Positions 10,075 to 23,849 are shown, numbered from the stretch's first letter. The stretch: 64,000 bases of DNA from Parasponia andersonii (GCA_002914805.1 JXTB01000117.1:766106-830105); one strand, 5' to 3'. Made by a program: numbers and translations. Notes: a model not told the origin generated them from the letters alone.

Positions 10075-13000
10075 GTTCTTTTTTAAACCTATTATATTGG
10101 TTTTAGAGCCACTTCTTATTGCAAAGCTCTAATCTTTTCCCAAGTTTATGTTAATGGGTTTGACTTGTTTTCTTCTGGGGTTTTGCATTTTTACCATTAT
10201 CATCTTTGGGCTTGCCTCTCTTTTTTTGGTGCTTTTTGGCTAAATGCATTAAAAGCATTTTGATCCTTTTGGAGTGGAGGATAAAGCTTGATCCTCCCCC
10301 CTTTCCCTTTGTAATGTTGCTCGCTTTTTTTTTCGGTTTGTGCAACTAATAAACTTGTGGTTTGACTAGGTCCCCTTTCCCACTTTCTATCCTTTCCCTC
10401 TTTTTTTTTTTTTCTTTTTTTTTTTTTTTTTGTAAGAAATGCCCTTTTCTTCATTCAAAAAAGAAGAGCAAAAAACAGGAAAAAAAAAAAAAATCAAATT
10501 TTTGTATGTTACTCTAAATTTTTATTTTATTACTTAATGTTGGTTAGTAGTACTTAGTACTTGCCACTTAGCAGTTGAGAAAGATCATTAAAATCCTTGA
10601 GGGGATCTCACGCGATCCCTTTTGTCTTTCCAGTAGTTAGTTTATTGGGTTGTTGCCTTGGATTCAGCGCTCGTCTTCAAATCTCAAATCTCAATGCTCA
10701 TTCATCTCTCTAATTTCTCGCCACGTGTCCTGTTTTCAAATTAAGTGTAGTACGTAGGTCTCGATGGGAGCTTAAGTTTAGACTTAGAGGCCCCGTTAGA
10801 GATGGACCCCTTTACTCCAACCGCTTGAGGACCAACTTTTCAATCTACTCGTATGTTTAAAGTAGGCCAATATGGCAATGAAAATGCCATTAAGCCCTCA
10901 AAACGACATAAATCTTGAAAACGACATGAAAAGAGAACAAAGCGAATCACAGCACAAGACTCCAAAACAACTAGCGGCCGGTCATGTGCAGTGCTGTGTT
11001 GTAGTATTTAAGAGACGCTCCTTGCCTATTTACTAATTCAACGTTTACCTTTCTTTTTGAATCTGCCTGATCGTGTCGTTTTCTTAAACGACATAACATA
11101 ACGTGCTTGTGTCAGTTTCGGATTTGATTCTAGGAAACGTTCACAGTTTTTGAGCTAGGCTTAGTCTCTTTCAGTTTTCAAATTATTCACTGCATACTCT
11201 CTACCTTGTCAGAAAAAGAAACTATTCTCATCTCATGTGTGAACCAATCCCAATATTATTTTCCTTTGTCCTCTATTGGGTTCTCACTGTTGAAACTTGT
11301 CCAAATTTAAGTAACCCCTCAATTATTGTAATTATTGTCTTGGCTTTGATTATAATAATTAGCTTGTGATTATTACAAGGGTGTGTTATACTCAATTGGT
11401 TTGTGAAACCAATACATAATATGATCTTTATTGAGAAGGATACGATGATTGCGTGGTTGAATTGATATGTTGGAAAGTAATAGCAAATCTCTAGGACAAG
11501 ATCTCATGATCCGCACTGGGGAGGGACAGTGGAACTTTTTAGGTGCCCCCCGAATGGTCAAGTCTCAAGTTTTTGGGCTCTTGGTTTTTTTGGGAGAGTA
11601 ATGCGAGGTGGGCTTGTAGGACGGCTGAGGTCCCCTACTTGAAATGGTTTGTAAAAAGACAAATTTCAAATATATGCCGTATTGATGCGTTCAGGGATAT
11701 CCAACCACCGATTAAATGAGGAAAACAACACTTATTACCACCAGGCACCAGCCTTCGAAAGGCACTAATTAATGTTAGCCAAGTACTATGCAATACTCAT
11801 TAAATAATCCTAGTAGACTTATTTTGCTATCTATTTAGCCAAGGTGATTGGTTTAAAGCAAAGTAGCGGGGGAAAAAAAATCTCGCTGAAAAATAGATTT
11901 CGAGTGTTAAATTTTCATCTTATTACTCGTTATTTTTTAGTATGTATGACTCTAATATAATGCAAGGAAAGATGATTTGTCCGATGAGCACAAATGCATC
12001 TATTCCCATCAAATATAATTTAATTTACTTTAAAATCTGTCTTGATTTAAACACACTAATTACACTGATTTCTATCAATAGTCGTGATTCTTTTTATTTT
12101 ATTTTATTTTTTGAAGGAAGTTTCACTGTGTACATTGTAAAGTTGAAGATGAGAGTGTATTAACAAAATTTTGTTATAGGAAGTGAGGTTGACATACAAA
12201 TTGAAATCACATGATGAACCGATTCAGGTAAAAAATAAAAAAAAAAGGATAAAGCTAAATATCAATCTCATTAATTGTAATTTTTGTTTTCCTTTGTCAT
12301 CATCACTATTATCTTAAACAAAGTTTGCATTATAGGGGCAAAATATTGCCAAGAATACAAGCGACAAATCACTTGTTGGACTTGTACAGTATTATAGATG
12401 ATAATATAATCCATAGTTACAGTTATTCCATCCGAATAAGAAGAGGAAAAATTGCCAAAGTAGGAAAAATGACCATGTTAATATGCGGGTATGGTACAGT
12501 GACGATATTAGTATAATTTACACCATATCCATCTAATATATATATATATATATATTTACATAGAAAAATTATTATACATATAAATATCTATTTAATTTTA
12601 CATTATTTATATTCTTATATCTTTGGTAAAATAATGAATTTGAAGAGTTATATGTATTTATATATTTTAATTTTAGAGTCTAAAAATTATTAATATATTG
12701 TTGTATTTAATATTTTATTGATTTTAAAAAAATTTAGTATTTTCATGTTAATTTTTTAATATTTTATTATTATCAATGGATATAACCACAATTTTTTCCG
12801 TTATCCGTTGATTAATACCTACATTGTTCCCGCATTTAAAAAAATGTTAATGGCTGGACTTTCAGAGATGAGGATCCTAATTGAAAAATCGTCCACTACT
12901 TGTCTTATTACCAATTCCTAACACGGAAACCAAATATATATCCATTATAGTTGCCATACACACTGAACTATATATTATTCATTACTGTTTCTGCAAATAA

Positions 13001-15757
13001 ATTGCAAAAATTGTAGTCTTATTCCATAGTTGCTCGTGTAACTGATCAGAAAAGCTAGTCGCTAGACTCAACCAACAAATTTAAGAAGCAACTTCAGAAC
13101 AGGGACAAAAGTAATCTTTTCAAAAGTGAAAGGAGGAAAAGTTTACGGCGCATTTAAGTATGATTTATCCAAACTAGCTTCCGTAAGTTTCTCTCAAAAG
13201 AGTATGGATCCATCAAAAGTTTCTTATGACTTCCTATGACGAAAAATCAATCACTTTATTAAAAAAAATTTGTAGTTCAAGCGTGAGGATTTAAAATTCT
13301 TCTTTCCTACTTTCATCTTATATATATATATATATATATATATAAATATATATATATATATTATTTTTAATTTTTTAAATAGCATCATAGTAAATTAATT
13401 ATTCTAAATTAGTACGAGGGTATAATATTGTAACAAATTTTAAATAGATAATAATATATATCTTAATTTTTGTACTAAATTTTTTATATCAATACATGTG
13501 AAATACAAGTTGTCACAAATTAATTGGTACATTAAAACTTATCACAAATAGATTAAATATTATTATTAGTGACAAATTACATGCCACATATATTGATATT
13601 AAAAATTTGCTATAAAATTTGATACCTCAAACACTATTCATTTTAAATTCAAAAATCAATATTGATAATAATTAAAACAAAGTATACAATATGAACAAAG
13701 CGTAAAAATATAATATATAAAAAAATAATATTATCTTTTTTTTAAAAAATTAATCTTAAAAAAAAAGGTCATTTCTTATAATTACCCTAATTGAATCGGC
13801 TAAATTAGAGCCTCGAGGTGATAATGGCCCATCAAAATTTGAGATTATTCTTATAATATATATATATATATATATATATAAATCATTTTTTTTAAAAAAA
13901 ATCAACACTTCTTTTTCCCCAGAAGATAAAATCTAAACTAATGTGTACTTGTTAATTAGTTATTTTGTGAGAATTATAATATTTTAATTGGAGACTTAGT
14001 TACAAGTTTCTTGAGGGATTTATTTTTTTCAAAAAAAAATTATGTATATATATGCATGAGTTTTTAGAATTTTTTACTAGGAAGTTTCTTATGGGCAAAC
14101 TTTTGCTAGCTTTATGCATATTTTTTACCTATATCCAAAGTTAACTATAGTTGCAATATTACTCACTTGATGTATTCTTAGTACAGTACTTATCTTAAAA
14201 TTAACTAACCATTATAATGTCTAAGCAACTATTATGGAAACATCAGAAATGTCATCTTGAAGACTATATATGATCTCTAACGCCGTATGGCAACAATTTT
14301 GCGGGCCACAGATCACTCGTGGGTCCCGAGTTTTCTCCATCACAGAAGTATTTGAATAAATTTCCGGTTTACCCACTTTAACAATGGGAAGATTGTGCTT
14401 TGTTATAAGTGGAATCTGTGGTGCGCAGTACATGCATGCATCTACATTTAAGAGCTATTCTTCAGTATTTTCCTATAATTACTGCTCTTTTTGGGAAACA
14501 CACTTTTTGTTGCAGATAATTTTGCATTATGATATTACTGTGTCAAAATTCAGAAAACACACCAGCATTAATTCTCATTGGCTTTATTAGTTTCATCCAG
14601 ACAGATTTGGTTTTATGCAATAAATGAATAAAGCACATAATTGGTTGGAAAAGAACTACATATGATATTATTTCCTATCTCATTATTACTGTCCGATTTA
14701 ATTAGTAACGTGGCCCTATAGTTAAAACCATAAATAACAATTATCGACTTGAAAACCAGCAATTAATAATATTTAGCACTTCTTTTAGGTCTTATGTTTT
14801 AATCAAGTCCATCGGACACTCTAATATAGTAACATGCATATCATGTCAGACATTTCTCTTTCACAATTAGTAATTGAGGAGCAATGTTACGTACTAGTAT
14901 ACGTAATTCATAGCCTAGTGATTAAGTTTAAACTCTTGGAAAAAGATTCCCTTAGCTATGATATGTTGTTACATGCTAGCTTGTGTCAAATGTGAAACGT
15001 GAATGTATACGTACACTGTTGCGGCTGTGTTCATACTTCATTTGCATGTTACTTCTTAGTTTGTCAAGCTAGCTTATAACCATTTTAAGTTATTACCCTG
15101 ACTAATAATTAAATACCATAATAAAATGGGAACACAACATTTTTGAAGAAAGGAATTTGATCAAGAATTAATTTTTCGTTTAACCATTTTTTTTTAAAAA
15201 ATATGAGACGTGATTTCTCGGATGCTGCGCAAAGTAGCACGAGCTTAGACTCTCGCGGGTCCTGACTTTTCTTCCAACACAGAACTTGATCAAGAAAAAA
15301 AAAACTATTCTATCAGCTTTTCATTAAAGAAAAAGATATATGCTCTACTCTATTATTAGATGGCCTTTACGTGCAACACGTTGCAGATGACTCGATGATC
15401 ATTAATAAAAAGACACAAATAGTACTATACAATTTAGAACTGCAGCATATATTGTATAGTACTCTCTTGGCTTTTTCAGCGTTTGTATAATTGTATTAAT
15501 GTAATACGACCGCGTACTTCACGTTTCCCATCATCAGCTTTTTAAATAATAGATATATCGAACGTGTGGACGTATATGTAGTCGGCAGTTAAACATTTTA
15601 ATTTTCTCTTCTTATTAATTTATTTTGACGGAAAATGCTAAATATAGAAACAAATTAAATAACCCATCTTTTAGTTTAGCAAATAGTATAATAAATTGCC
15701 ACATCAACTAAGAGTTTTTTCTACATAATTTGTGAAAATATAGCATTACACTCAATT

Positions 15758-15759
<2 letters not shown>

Positions 15760-15796
<37 letters not shown>
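15760..15796. repeat. CT microsatellite upstream of EH1
   Basis: About 18 CT units, some 330 bases before the complementary AG tract at 16127-16162. Confidence 0.9.
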
Positions 15797-15799
<3 letters not shown>

Positions 15800-15815
15800 A
15801 ACCAATACACTCTGT

Positions 15816-15945
15816 AGACTCGTTTACGCATGTTAATTATATATGAATTATTGGGACTGTGATCAGTTAAAAAACGAATAACTTTGCCGAGACTCGTTTA
15901 CGGATATTAATTATACAATAATTATTGGGAATATTGTGAGATCAC
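15816..15945. repeat. Two-copy direct repeat in the EH1 promoter region
   Basis: Two diverged units begin at about 15816 and 15889. Each contains GACTCGTTTACG(C/G)AT, then a TTAATTATA stretch, ATTATTGGGA and a GTGATCA/GTGAGATCA end. Confidence 0.7.
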
Positions 15946-16061
15946 TTTAAATCACTTGTAACATTTTTTTCCCCAAAGCTACAACTAATTAGAACATAAT
16001 AATATTTTCTTGCCTGTTAGGAACATTAACTTTCTGATTTTCTTTCATGTCATGAACTCAG

Positions 16062-16070
16062 TATATATAT
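16062..16070 (+). promoter_or_regulatory. Candidate TATA box of EH1
   Basis: TATATATAT about 95 bases before the EH1 start codon and before the GA tract. The position suits a short leader, but TA-rich sequence is abundant here, so this is tentative. Confidence 0.35.
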
Positions 16071-16125
16071 GTACATTTATAGGAAGCCTTAAGTATCAGG
16101 TACTTGCTATTAAAGCAAAGCATAT

Positions 16126-16126
<1 letters not shown>

Positions 16127-16162
<36 letters not shown>
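16127..16162 (+). repeat. AG microsatellite abutting the EH1 start codon
   Basis: About 18 AG units end directly at the ATG (16163). The tract is open in the coding frame upstream, so an upstream ATG at 16010 could formally extend the protein, but the added residues are low-complexity (alternating Arg-Glu) and the homologous EH2 starts at the same Met. Confidence 0.85.
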
Positions 16163-16168
<6 letters not shown>

Positions 16169-19100
16169 GGCATAGAGCATAGAGTTGTGGAAGTGAATGG
16201 CATAAACATGCACGTGGCAGAAAAGGGTCAGGGCCCGGTGATCCTATTCGTGCACGGCTTCCCGGAGCTCTGGTACACGTGGCGGCACCAGATCGTGGCT
16301 CTGGCTTCGCTCGGCTACCGAGCCGTGGCGCCGGACCTCCGCGGCTACGGCGACACCGACGCGCCTGATTCAGTGGCGAGCTACACGTGCTTAGACGTTG
16401 TGGGAGATCTGATAGCGCTGCTGGAAGCCATAGCAGGTGATGAGGAGAAGGTGTTCGTGGTGGGACATGACTGGGGTGCCCTCATCGCTTGGTACCTTTG
16501 CCTCTTTCGACCTGATCGTGTCAAGGCTTTGGTTAACCTAAGCGTGGCTTTCAACCCCAGGAACCCTAAGAGGAAGCCCTACGAGACCTTGAGAGCCGTC
16601 TATGGTGATGACTACTACGTTTGCAGATTTCAGGTTCTGATATTCTTTTACCTTGTATATATATATACACATGTATTTATGCACTTATGTTTTAAAGCGG
16701 AGTGTCCATATTTTTGTTTGAGAAAGTTTTTACTATTATTTTCTTACTTTCAAAAACAAAATAAAAGAAAAATACTGAGTTAAATCTTGGGTCAAATATG
16801 TTTCTCCATCAGTGTATATCAATTGATCTTGATTTCTGAAGGGATCTATGTGCTTAAGGGAATTAAGGGTTAATTAAGTAGGATAAATATTAATTAATTA
16901 AGGGAGGTTAATTTTAATGAGAGGATGTTGAGCAGCAACAGTAGCGGTGATGAGGGTAAGAGGATTGAGTAGCAATGGTAACAAATTGACAATATGGTAT
17001 AGAACATTAAAAATGAAAAACAAAAAATTTGGTCGGAGCAGCTTTACAGCTCTGACAGACTGACACCATGTTAGTATGGAGAATATTGTGTAAGGTACTA
17101 CCACACTATTCTTTTACTGATGTTCACCTTATATATAAATAATAGGATAATATTTTTACGGTAAACTAGGTAAATAAACAGATATCAACTACAGTACTAT
17201 TGCAGAAATAAATAGAATCAATTTGGTTATTAATATTTAAATCCATGATTTGTGGAAGAAATTAAAAAAAAATGTCTGATTATGGTATGATTTGTGGGAG
17301 AAGATTAATCTGGCCCTTCTCTATGAAATTTGGCTTCTCATTCAGATACTATTGTTTGATGTATCCCTTATTATTATTGTCACGATCCAAATTCTGAGCC
17401 AGTAGCATAAAAGGAATTTTACGAGTAGAAATTCATAATTTATTTTAGAAAATAATAAAAAGACAATAATTAGTTTACAAAAATAGTTTAAAATTTTAAA
17501 TTCCTATAGTTTGTGATCACCACTAGATATAAACTGTTAATAATAGTAATAAAACATAAATATGCATCACATCGTCATCACCAGTGGACATTATAGATAA
17601 TACAGACTAAATTCAAAGTATGAGTCTTAATTGTTATTATAAATCCAAGGTGAGTATTTAAGTAATTATTAACCACAAAATTAGGGTAAACTTCTTCTTG
17701 GATTACTCTGCTCCGGAGTTGCCCAAGTCGCACTGTAAACCACCTGAGAAAAGAAAAAAAAGGGGTGAGCATTCACATGCTCAGTAGGAATTTCAATTAT
17801 CCTTTTTGGTATGAATGCAACTTTTCAAAGATGCATAGTTAGCACATTTCCAAATTCCATTTATAAAATAAGTTTGCAAAGTAATCAAAAATTATAAGTA
17901 ATCATGTTCATTATTGTACATATCATAAATCATCCAAATACAAGTATATACATGAGCTTTCAAACTTCCATCACGGTCTTGTAATACCTCTGTAACAGAG
18001 GTACCCAGTATCCTGAAACTATCCAGAAGTGTATCAGCAAATCCTACGCAGGGGCCTAGGTCTCTCATCTAGCGCCGCAGTAACTCGTTAGCGATCTAAA
18101 TATCATAATACTAAAATGGAACTCAAGTACGTGATCCTATGGTAGGTACAATATGTCATAGAGTATGTGTATGTAATAACCATGCATCAAGTATTTTAAG
18201 AAATCATACTTTAATACTCATTTGGTATTATTCTGGGATTTACAGAAAATCGGTCAGCATAACAGCTGTATTTTCCTAAAAACCAAAATTTCAAACCTGC
18301 ATAAAAATCATAACAACTAATCCCAGAAAAATCCAATATATCTCAACAGTTCACAAATTTATCAAATATCCAATCAAACCATTGAATTCTATGAAAATCG
18401 ACATTTCCAAGAACTAGGTCATAATGCACATTTTAAATCAAAATAAGTATAAAACTTGGTAATTGATCCCCTACCTCATTAGAATAGTGATATCACGATA
18501 GTGGGTCCTCAAAGTGCCGTTGAACGATCGCTCGGAGTGTCAGAAACCAATTCTAGGCCCTCGATCGCTCACTTGTGAAAAATCAACTCCTCAACGGAGT
18601 TTTGAATCGACAAACAAATCTCTTAACCGAACTCCTAGCATCCAAAATAACTAGATTAGATATATGATTCGACCAGTTCGAGTCCGGGTTAACACCGGAC
18701 TAGTGTCACGTAAAACGAGATAAAATCTAAACTGTTAGATATGGTTTTTTGTGCGATCACCAAATATAGTCAATATATAAAACTTCACCATTTTCTGAGT
18801 ACATTCCAAAAATGACAACAAAAACGAAATCTAAAAGTCGGATCAAAAGTCGAACCTGAGCTCAAAAATACACAAAAATGACAACTTTTAATTCGGGCAA
18901 AATGAGATCGTGTAATATATACCTTTAGGTTTCTCTCGACGATACGAACCCAACGAGCCTCAGAACACAACCTGAAACGGCCCGAAATGACGCCGAAAAT
19001 TCAAAATCCTCATTGGCCCAAAACGACATTTCTTAGCGATGGGAGGTTCGGCGGTGGCTGTGGGCGGGCGGCACGGCAACTGGTGGCGTGGGGAAGCTCT

Positions 19101-21348
19101 GCCAGTCATTGGTGGGGTGCGACAATGGCCGACGGTGCGTCTCGGTGGGGCTCGGCCTTTCGGCGGCTCGACGAGGAAGGGAGAGAACAAGCGTGAGAGA
19201 GAGAGAAAGAGAGAGTGAGCGAGAGAGAATGAAGGAGAAAGAGAGAACGAGCAGGATAGATTGAGATCGGAGAGAGCGAATAGGAATGAAAGAGCAGAGA
19301 TCGGAGGGGAAAGAGAGATGAAAAAAATCCGATTTTTTTTTAAATTTTGATCAAAAGACCTTTTTGCCCTCTTAAAAATGAGATTTTACAATTATTACTA
19401 TTTTATTCCTGTATCAATAATATTAATTTCCTCGTGGCGCATTAATTAGTCATTAAAAAAAATAATTTTATCAGAACGTACATGATATGTATATAGCTAG
19501 CTATGGCTCAATTGGATTATAATTTTTGGGATGTACGGCAGTAGGAGTTCGAATTTTAGATCAATTTATATATAAATTTTATAATAAAATTTAAAAGAAA
19601 AAATATGCATAGCTTATCCTTATCCAAGTCCAATAATGTCCTTAGATTTTCATCCTCAACTTTTGGATCATGATCACTAATTTACATCCCAGCTATATAT
19701 ATATATATGCGAAAATTAATTTTTTTTGGTAATTTTGGCATGTTTCCTTATGTTATTTATAGATTAGCAAAATGGTTTCTAAGCTAATTTTTTTTTTTTG
19801 GTAATTAAGCTCATAAGTTCTAAAAATTTCGGCAATTAAGTTCTTTTTGTTTGTTGATAATAGAATTTTCATGAAATTGAATATATTTAAGTGAAATAAA
19901 TTTATATCTTACTAACATTAATTAACTTCGAAGGGAAATAGAAAATTTTTTTAAGAGAAATTGTAAATTTTTGAGAATTTCTATTTTTTAAATTATTTAT
20001 ATTATATTGTTAATTTTTAGCTATTCTCCTTTAAAGTCTAACTAATGTCAAGTAAAATATTGATTTTGACATTCAAAAATCTTGAATATAATTTGAAAAT
20101 GCTTAATTCTCTCTAATATTTTAACAATTATTCACAAAAAGACTTTAATTGTCAATATTTTAAAACTTAGAGACTTAATTGCTAAAAATAATAACTTAGA
20201 GACCATTTTACTAAAAATATAAGAGCCAACCATGCCAACATTTTTTTTTTTTTTTTAACATTATTAATAGTGATCGAGACTGCCAACCGAATCATAATCT
20301 TCAAAAATCAATGTCATGCCAATATTACATGTGATATATCATGATCATGTTTTTACGTACAACTTTTTACCCGAGTGATCATGATGTGATTAATAGAAGC
20401 AAATTTAAGAAACCCTTTAAAGTTTGGAGAACTTGTACATATTATACTGCAGGAACCTGGTGAAATAGAAGCCGAGTTTGGTGAAATTGGTACTGAAAGA
20501 GTTATAAGGGAGTTCTTCACGTACCGAAATTCTGGTCCACTTATGTTGCCCAAAGGTAAAGGGTTTCCACATGGAAAAGATTCGCCGGGCCCACCTGAGT
20601 TACCTTCTTGGTTCTCCCGGGAAGACCTTCACTACTACGCCACCAAATTCGAGAAGAAAGGCTTCACTGGTGGAATAAACTACTACAGAAACATTAACCG
20701 GTATTTCTTATAATTTATTATATTTTTCCATAACTAATAAGATTCGATTGATATTTCGGTAGTTCCCAATATTTTTCTGCTTGTTCAACTTAGGTTTAAC
20801 CATTTTTATATTTGGATCCAAACCACACCTTCACAAATGTGTCAGCTTTTTTTTTTCTTAGCTAGCTGTTACTATGCTTTTTTTTTTTTGGTCAGCTTTT
20901 TTTGTCATTTAATTAGTTGACCATAATCACCGACAATCTTTTGTTCATATTTGGTTTTATGTTTATCGATTAACTATTAATTCAATAATCAACTTCTAAA
21001 TATTCTTAAAGATCACTTGTATATATTAATTTGTAAATGTTAAAGTCATGCAGATCATGATCATTTAATTTTTTATTTTTTATCTTATTTTTAAATAACA
21101 GAAACTGGGAACTCACAGCGCCATGGACTGGGGTTCAAATAAACGTTCCGGTTAAGTTTATAGTAGGGGAAATGGACCTATCTTACAATTCTTTGGGCAC
21201 CAAGGACTACATTCACAAAGGTGGATTCAAGAAAGATGTCCCATTTCTGGAAGAGGTGGTAGTAATGGAAGGAGTAGGTCACTTCATAAACGAAGAAAGG
21301 GCTGATGAGATTAACAGTCACATATATGATTTCTTCAAAAATTTCTGA
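16163..21348 (+). CDS. Soluble epoxide hydrolase EH1 (alpha/beta-hydrolase, 321 aa)
   Basis: Three exons: 16163-16633, 20453-20700 and 21102-21348. Plant soluble epoxide hydrolases open fatty-acid and other epoxides to diols, serving cutin synthesis, oxylipin turnover and detoxification in cytosol or peroxisome. The HGFPE oxyanion motif is at 31-35, the nucleophile D103 lies in GHDWGA, lid tyrosines are Y152 and Y235, and D265 and H300 (VGHF) complete the triad. These match the residues known in potato StEH1, and 321 residues is normal length. No peroxisomal SKL-type C-terminus is seen. Exon 1 is very GC-rich, while exons 2-3 are AT-rich. Intron 1 spans 3819 bases against 131 in EH2, because it holds a solo LTR and a foldback element. 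It is a tandem paralogue of EH2; the reading frame is intact. Whether the long intron is spliced efficiently cannot be judged from sequence. Confidence 0.93.
17378..19390 (-). mobile_element. Solo LTR of a Ty3/gypsy-type element in EH1 intron 1
   Basis: On the plus strand it begins TGTCACGATCC and ends GATTTTACA, the reverse complement of a TG...CA LTR, 2013 bases long. It is flanked by a perfect 5-bp target duplication ATTAT (17373-17377 and 19391-19395). Its body matches, with divergence, the LTRs at 22118-24387 (same orientation) and 50105-52421 (opposite orientation). These share the GTGAGCA...TGCTCAGTAGG block and a GC-rich core next to GA repeats. No internal retroviral genes are present, so it formed by LTR-LTR recombination. 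Confidence 0.9.
19728..20243. repeat. Foldback / MITE-like element in EH1 intron 1
   Basis: The left end (TTTGGCATGTTTCC, then AAAATGGTTTCTAAG) pairs with the reverse complement of the right end (TTGGCATGGTTGGC, then AAAATGGTCTCTAAG). Inner arms with CAATTAAGT also pair. The interior is AT-rich and non-coding. It lies wholly within the intron. Confidence 0.65.
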
Positions 21349-22117
21349 TCATAATTGTTAATTTATTTGTTGCTATAAATAATTGTGTGTACCTGATTAC
21401 GGCCCTTTTATAATTACTATATATCCTATGAATACGTACGTTATCAAAGGTTGTTTACCTTAATTCTTGTAATGTGTTTGCGTATTTTAATTAGTATGGA
21501 TATTTGTAATTAATGTGTTAACTGTGATTATGTAATTTGTGTTCATAATAAGATGTTATGGCATGCAAATTGATGGAAAGAGTCAGCTTTGATGTGTAAT
21601 AGATATATAATTCCCCCGTATATGTCAGTTTTTTTTTTTCCCTTCAAATTATTTGACTAGCTATTAAGTATTATTAACCACATTACTCTTTTTGTATACA
21701 TTAAGTTCGTAAATTTTGTTCTTAAAGAAAACAAGGTTCGCAATTTTAATTTAATGTGATTTAAAAGTTTCATAAGTGCCGTATTATTTGCTAAAAAAAA
21801 TTGTAAAGTACTTTATAAATTTATGATGTACATACCGATTTAATGAAATAAGCTGATGATCAGTTCCTTAAAAAAAAAAAGTTGATGACCTATTATTAGT
21901 ATATATATATATATAGCACAAAATTAGGTCATCGATCGTTGGTAACCAATCTTCATACGTCGACTTCGGATATTGTAAGCACCACAATTTGAGATATGGG
22001 TCAGAGTCACAGAGATACTCGTGGGACCAATTCTAAGCAGATATCTTCTAGTAGAAGCTGCTTTTTAGTAGCATGCAATAAGCCAATGTCTTGTAGATAT
22101 GTTTTTCGTATCCTACA
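21349..22117. other. EH1 3' flank
   Basis: AT-rich sequence after the EH1 stop, probably including the 3' UTR. No other gene or complete repeat was recognised. Confidence 0.5.
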
Positions 22118-23805
22118 TGTCACCACCAAAAACTTAAAACTAAAATTTTAAGACAGTAATTTTTAGTAATTTTAAGTGAAATTAGTGATGAATAGTAGTT
22201 TCTAAAATTTTTAAGAAAATTTACGTACTTGAAATTTAAGTTTAGACCTCCAAATAAGTAAATCATGAGATTGGACAAATAAAAAAAATTATGATATTAT
22301 TTACCAGTTTTAAATTTCTAAATAAATTTTTCATTTTAAGATGAGAAAAAATCCTAATTAATTAGTTTAAAAACTTTTATTAATTCATGAAATTTAATAA
22401 AATAGTTCAAATTAAATCCTAGACCCAAAGTTCAAATAACATAAAATCATTTTATTTCCTAAGTACTCAATTTAATGACAAAAATCATCCTCATACCTCT
22501 ACTCAGTAAATATATTACTATTGGCTAATTAAATTTAATTTAGGAAAAGGAAATTGATACCGAGTACAAACCAACCAATTAAGAGAATTAGAACTGCAAG
22601 CATATGCCAAACATACTTGCCAAGCCACCAGAATAATTACCACAAAATAAGTCAACACCTGAAACGGGAGGAAGTATGGGGTGAGCACGAGAATGCTCAG
22701 TAGGTTACCCAATTTTCTTTTTGGTAAAATCTTTGTATAATTCTCAAAACATCTGCATGGTTAGTAGTATCGAAAAATATTTCTATAAATATTTTGGATT
22801 TAAACCATTATAGAAAACGATGCTAAAAACTAAAACGAGATATCCAGGTCAAAACATATAAAAGTTTCAATTAAAATAAACATAATGCACATCACATAAA
22901 TCAACACATCACATGAGCTCTCATCCTCTCATCACGACAAGAGTAACTATACTACATGTATTGAATGCTCTCTGCCTGATATCTATCGCTGGAAGCTGGA
23001 GGGACACTAATGTGTCTAATCCTACCGAATCGGAGGGGCACCGAATGCCTACGCCTACCGAATGGAGATAGTCAGAAAACAAACCCTGCGCGAGTTTACA
23101 GGCTCTCACCGAAGGCAGGTGTACTAGTCTGCCTACTACAACACCGTGATGTCTAAGACGACTCTCATGTATGATCATATAAAATGTGCAATATATAGAG
23201 TTTCAAACAACTATGCAGTGGTTTAACATTCTAGATATGCTTTAATTTTTTTTTTTAATTAAAATCTATTTTATACTTTAAAATCCAAAAGTACAGTTTC
23301 TATGGTGTTACCAAATTCCAAGTATAAAAACTAGTATAAAATCATATTTAAAAATATCTAGAGCAGTCTACAATGTTTCACAAATTCATAGTTTATTAAA
23401 ATAACTATTCAAAAAATTCAATTTAATAAAATCACAAAATTTCATTTTTCAGAATAAATTCTAATTTTAATGAAAATAATAGAAAACAAGGAAATTGAAT
23501 CCCTTACCTCACTCAAATAGCGATACAACACTATTGGATGCTCAAGGTATCGATTGGACAATCGTTCGGAGGGTCGGGAACCAATTCCACGCCTTCGATT
23601 GCTCACCTAGGGAAATATCAACTTCTCAACGAAGCTTCAAATTAATAAACAGACATCTTCATTGAATTCCTATTGTCTAAAATAACTAAGTTAGACATAT
23701 AACTTGACTAATTCAGGTCTGGGCCTACACCGGACCAGTGACATATAAAACTAGACAAAATCTAAGTTGTTAAATATTGATTTTCGTGCGGTCACTAAAT
23801 ATAGT

Positions 23806-23849
<44 letters not shown>

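Larger units (their letters stand above)
10075..16162. other. 6-kb AT-rich intergenic region upstream of EH1
   Basis: Contains poly-T/poly-A runs (about 10400-10490), several TA microsatellites (about 12536, 13320 and 13857), a G-box-like CCACGTGT at about 10722, and close to EH1 a CT tract, a direct repeat and a GA tract. No coding exon was recognised in either strand. Confidence 0.5.

Noticed and set aside
16010-16162. N-terminal extension of EH1 to an upstream start
   Set aside because: The extension passes through the AG microsatellite, giving Arg-Glu repeats, and has no counterpart in EH2.
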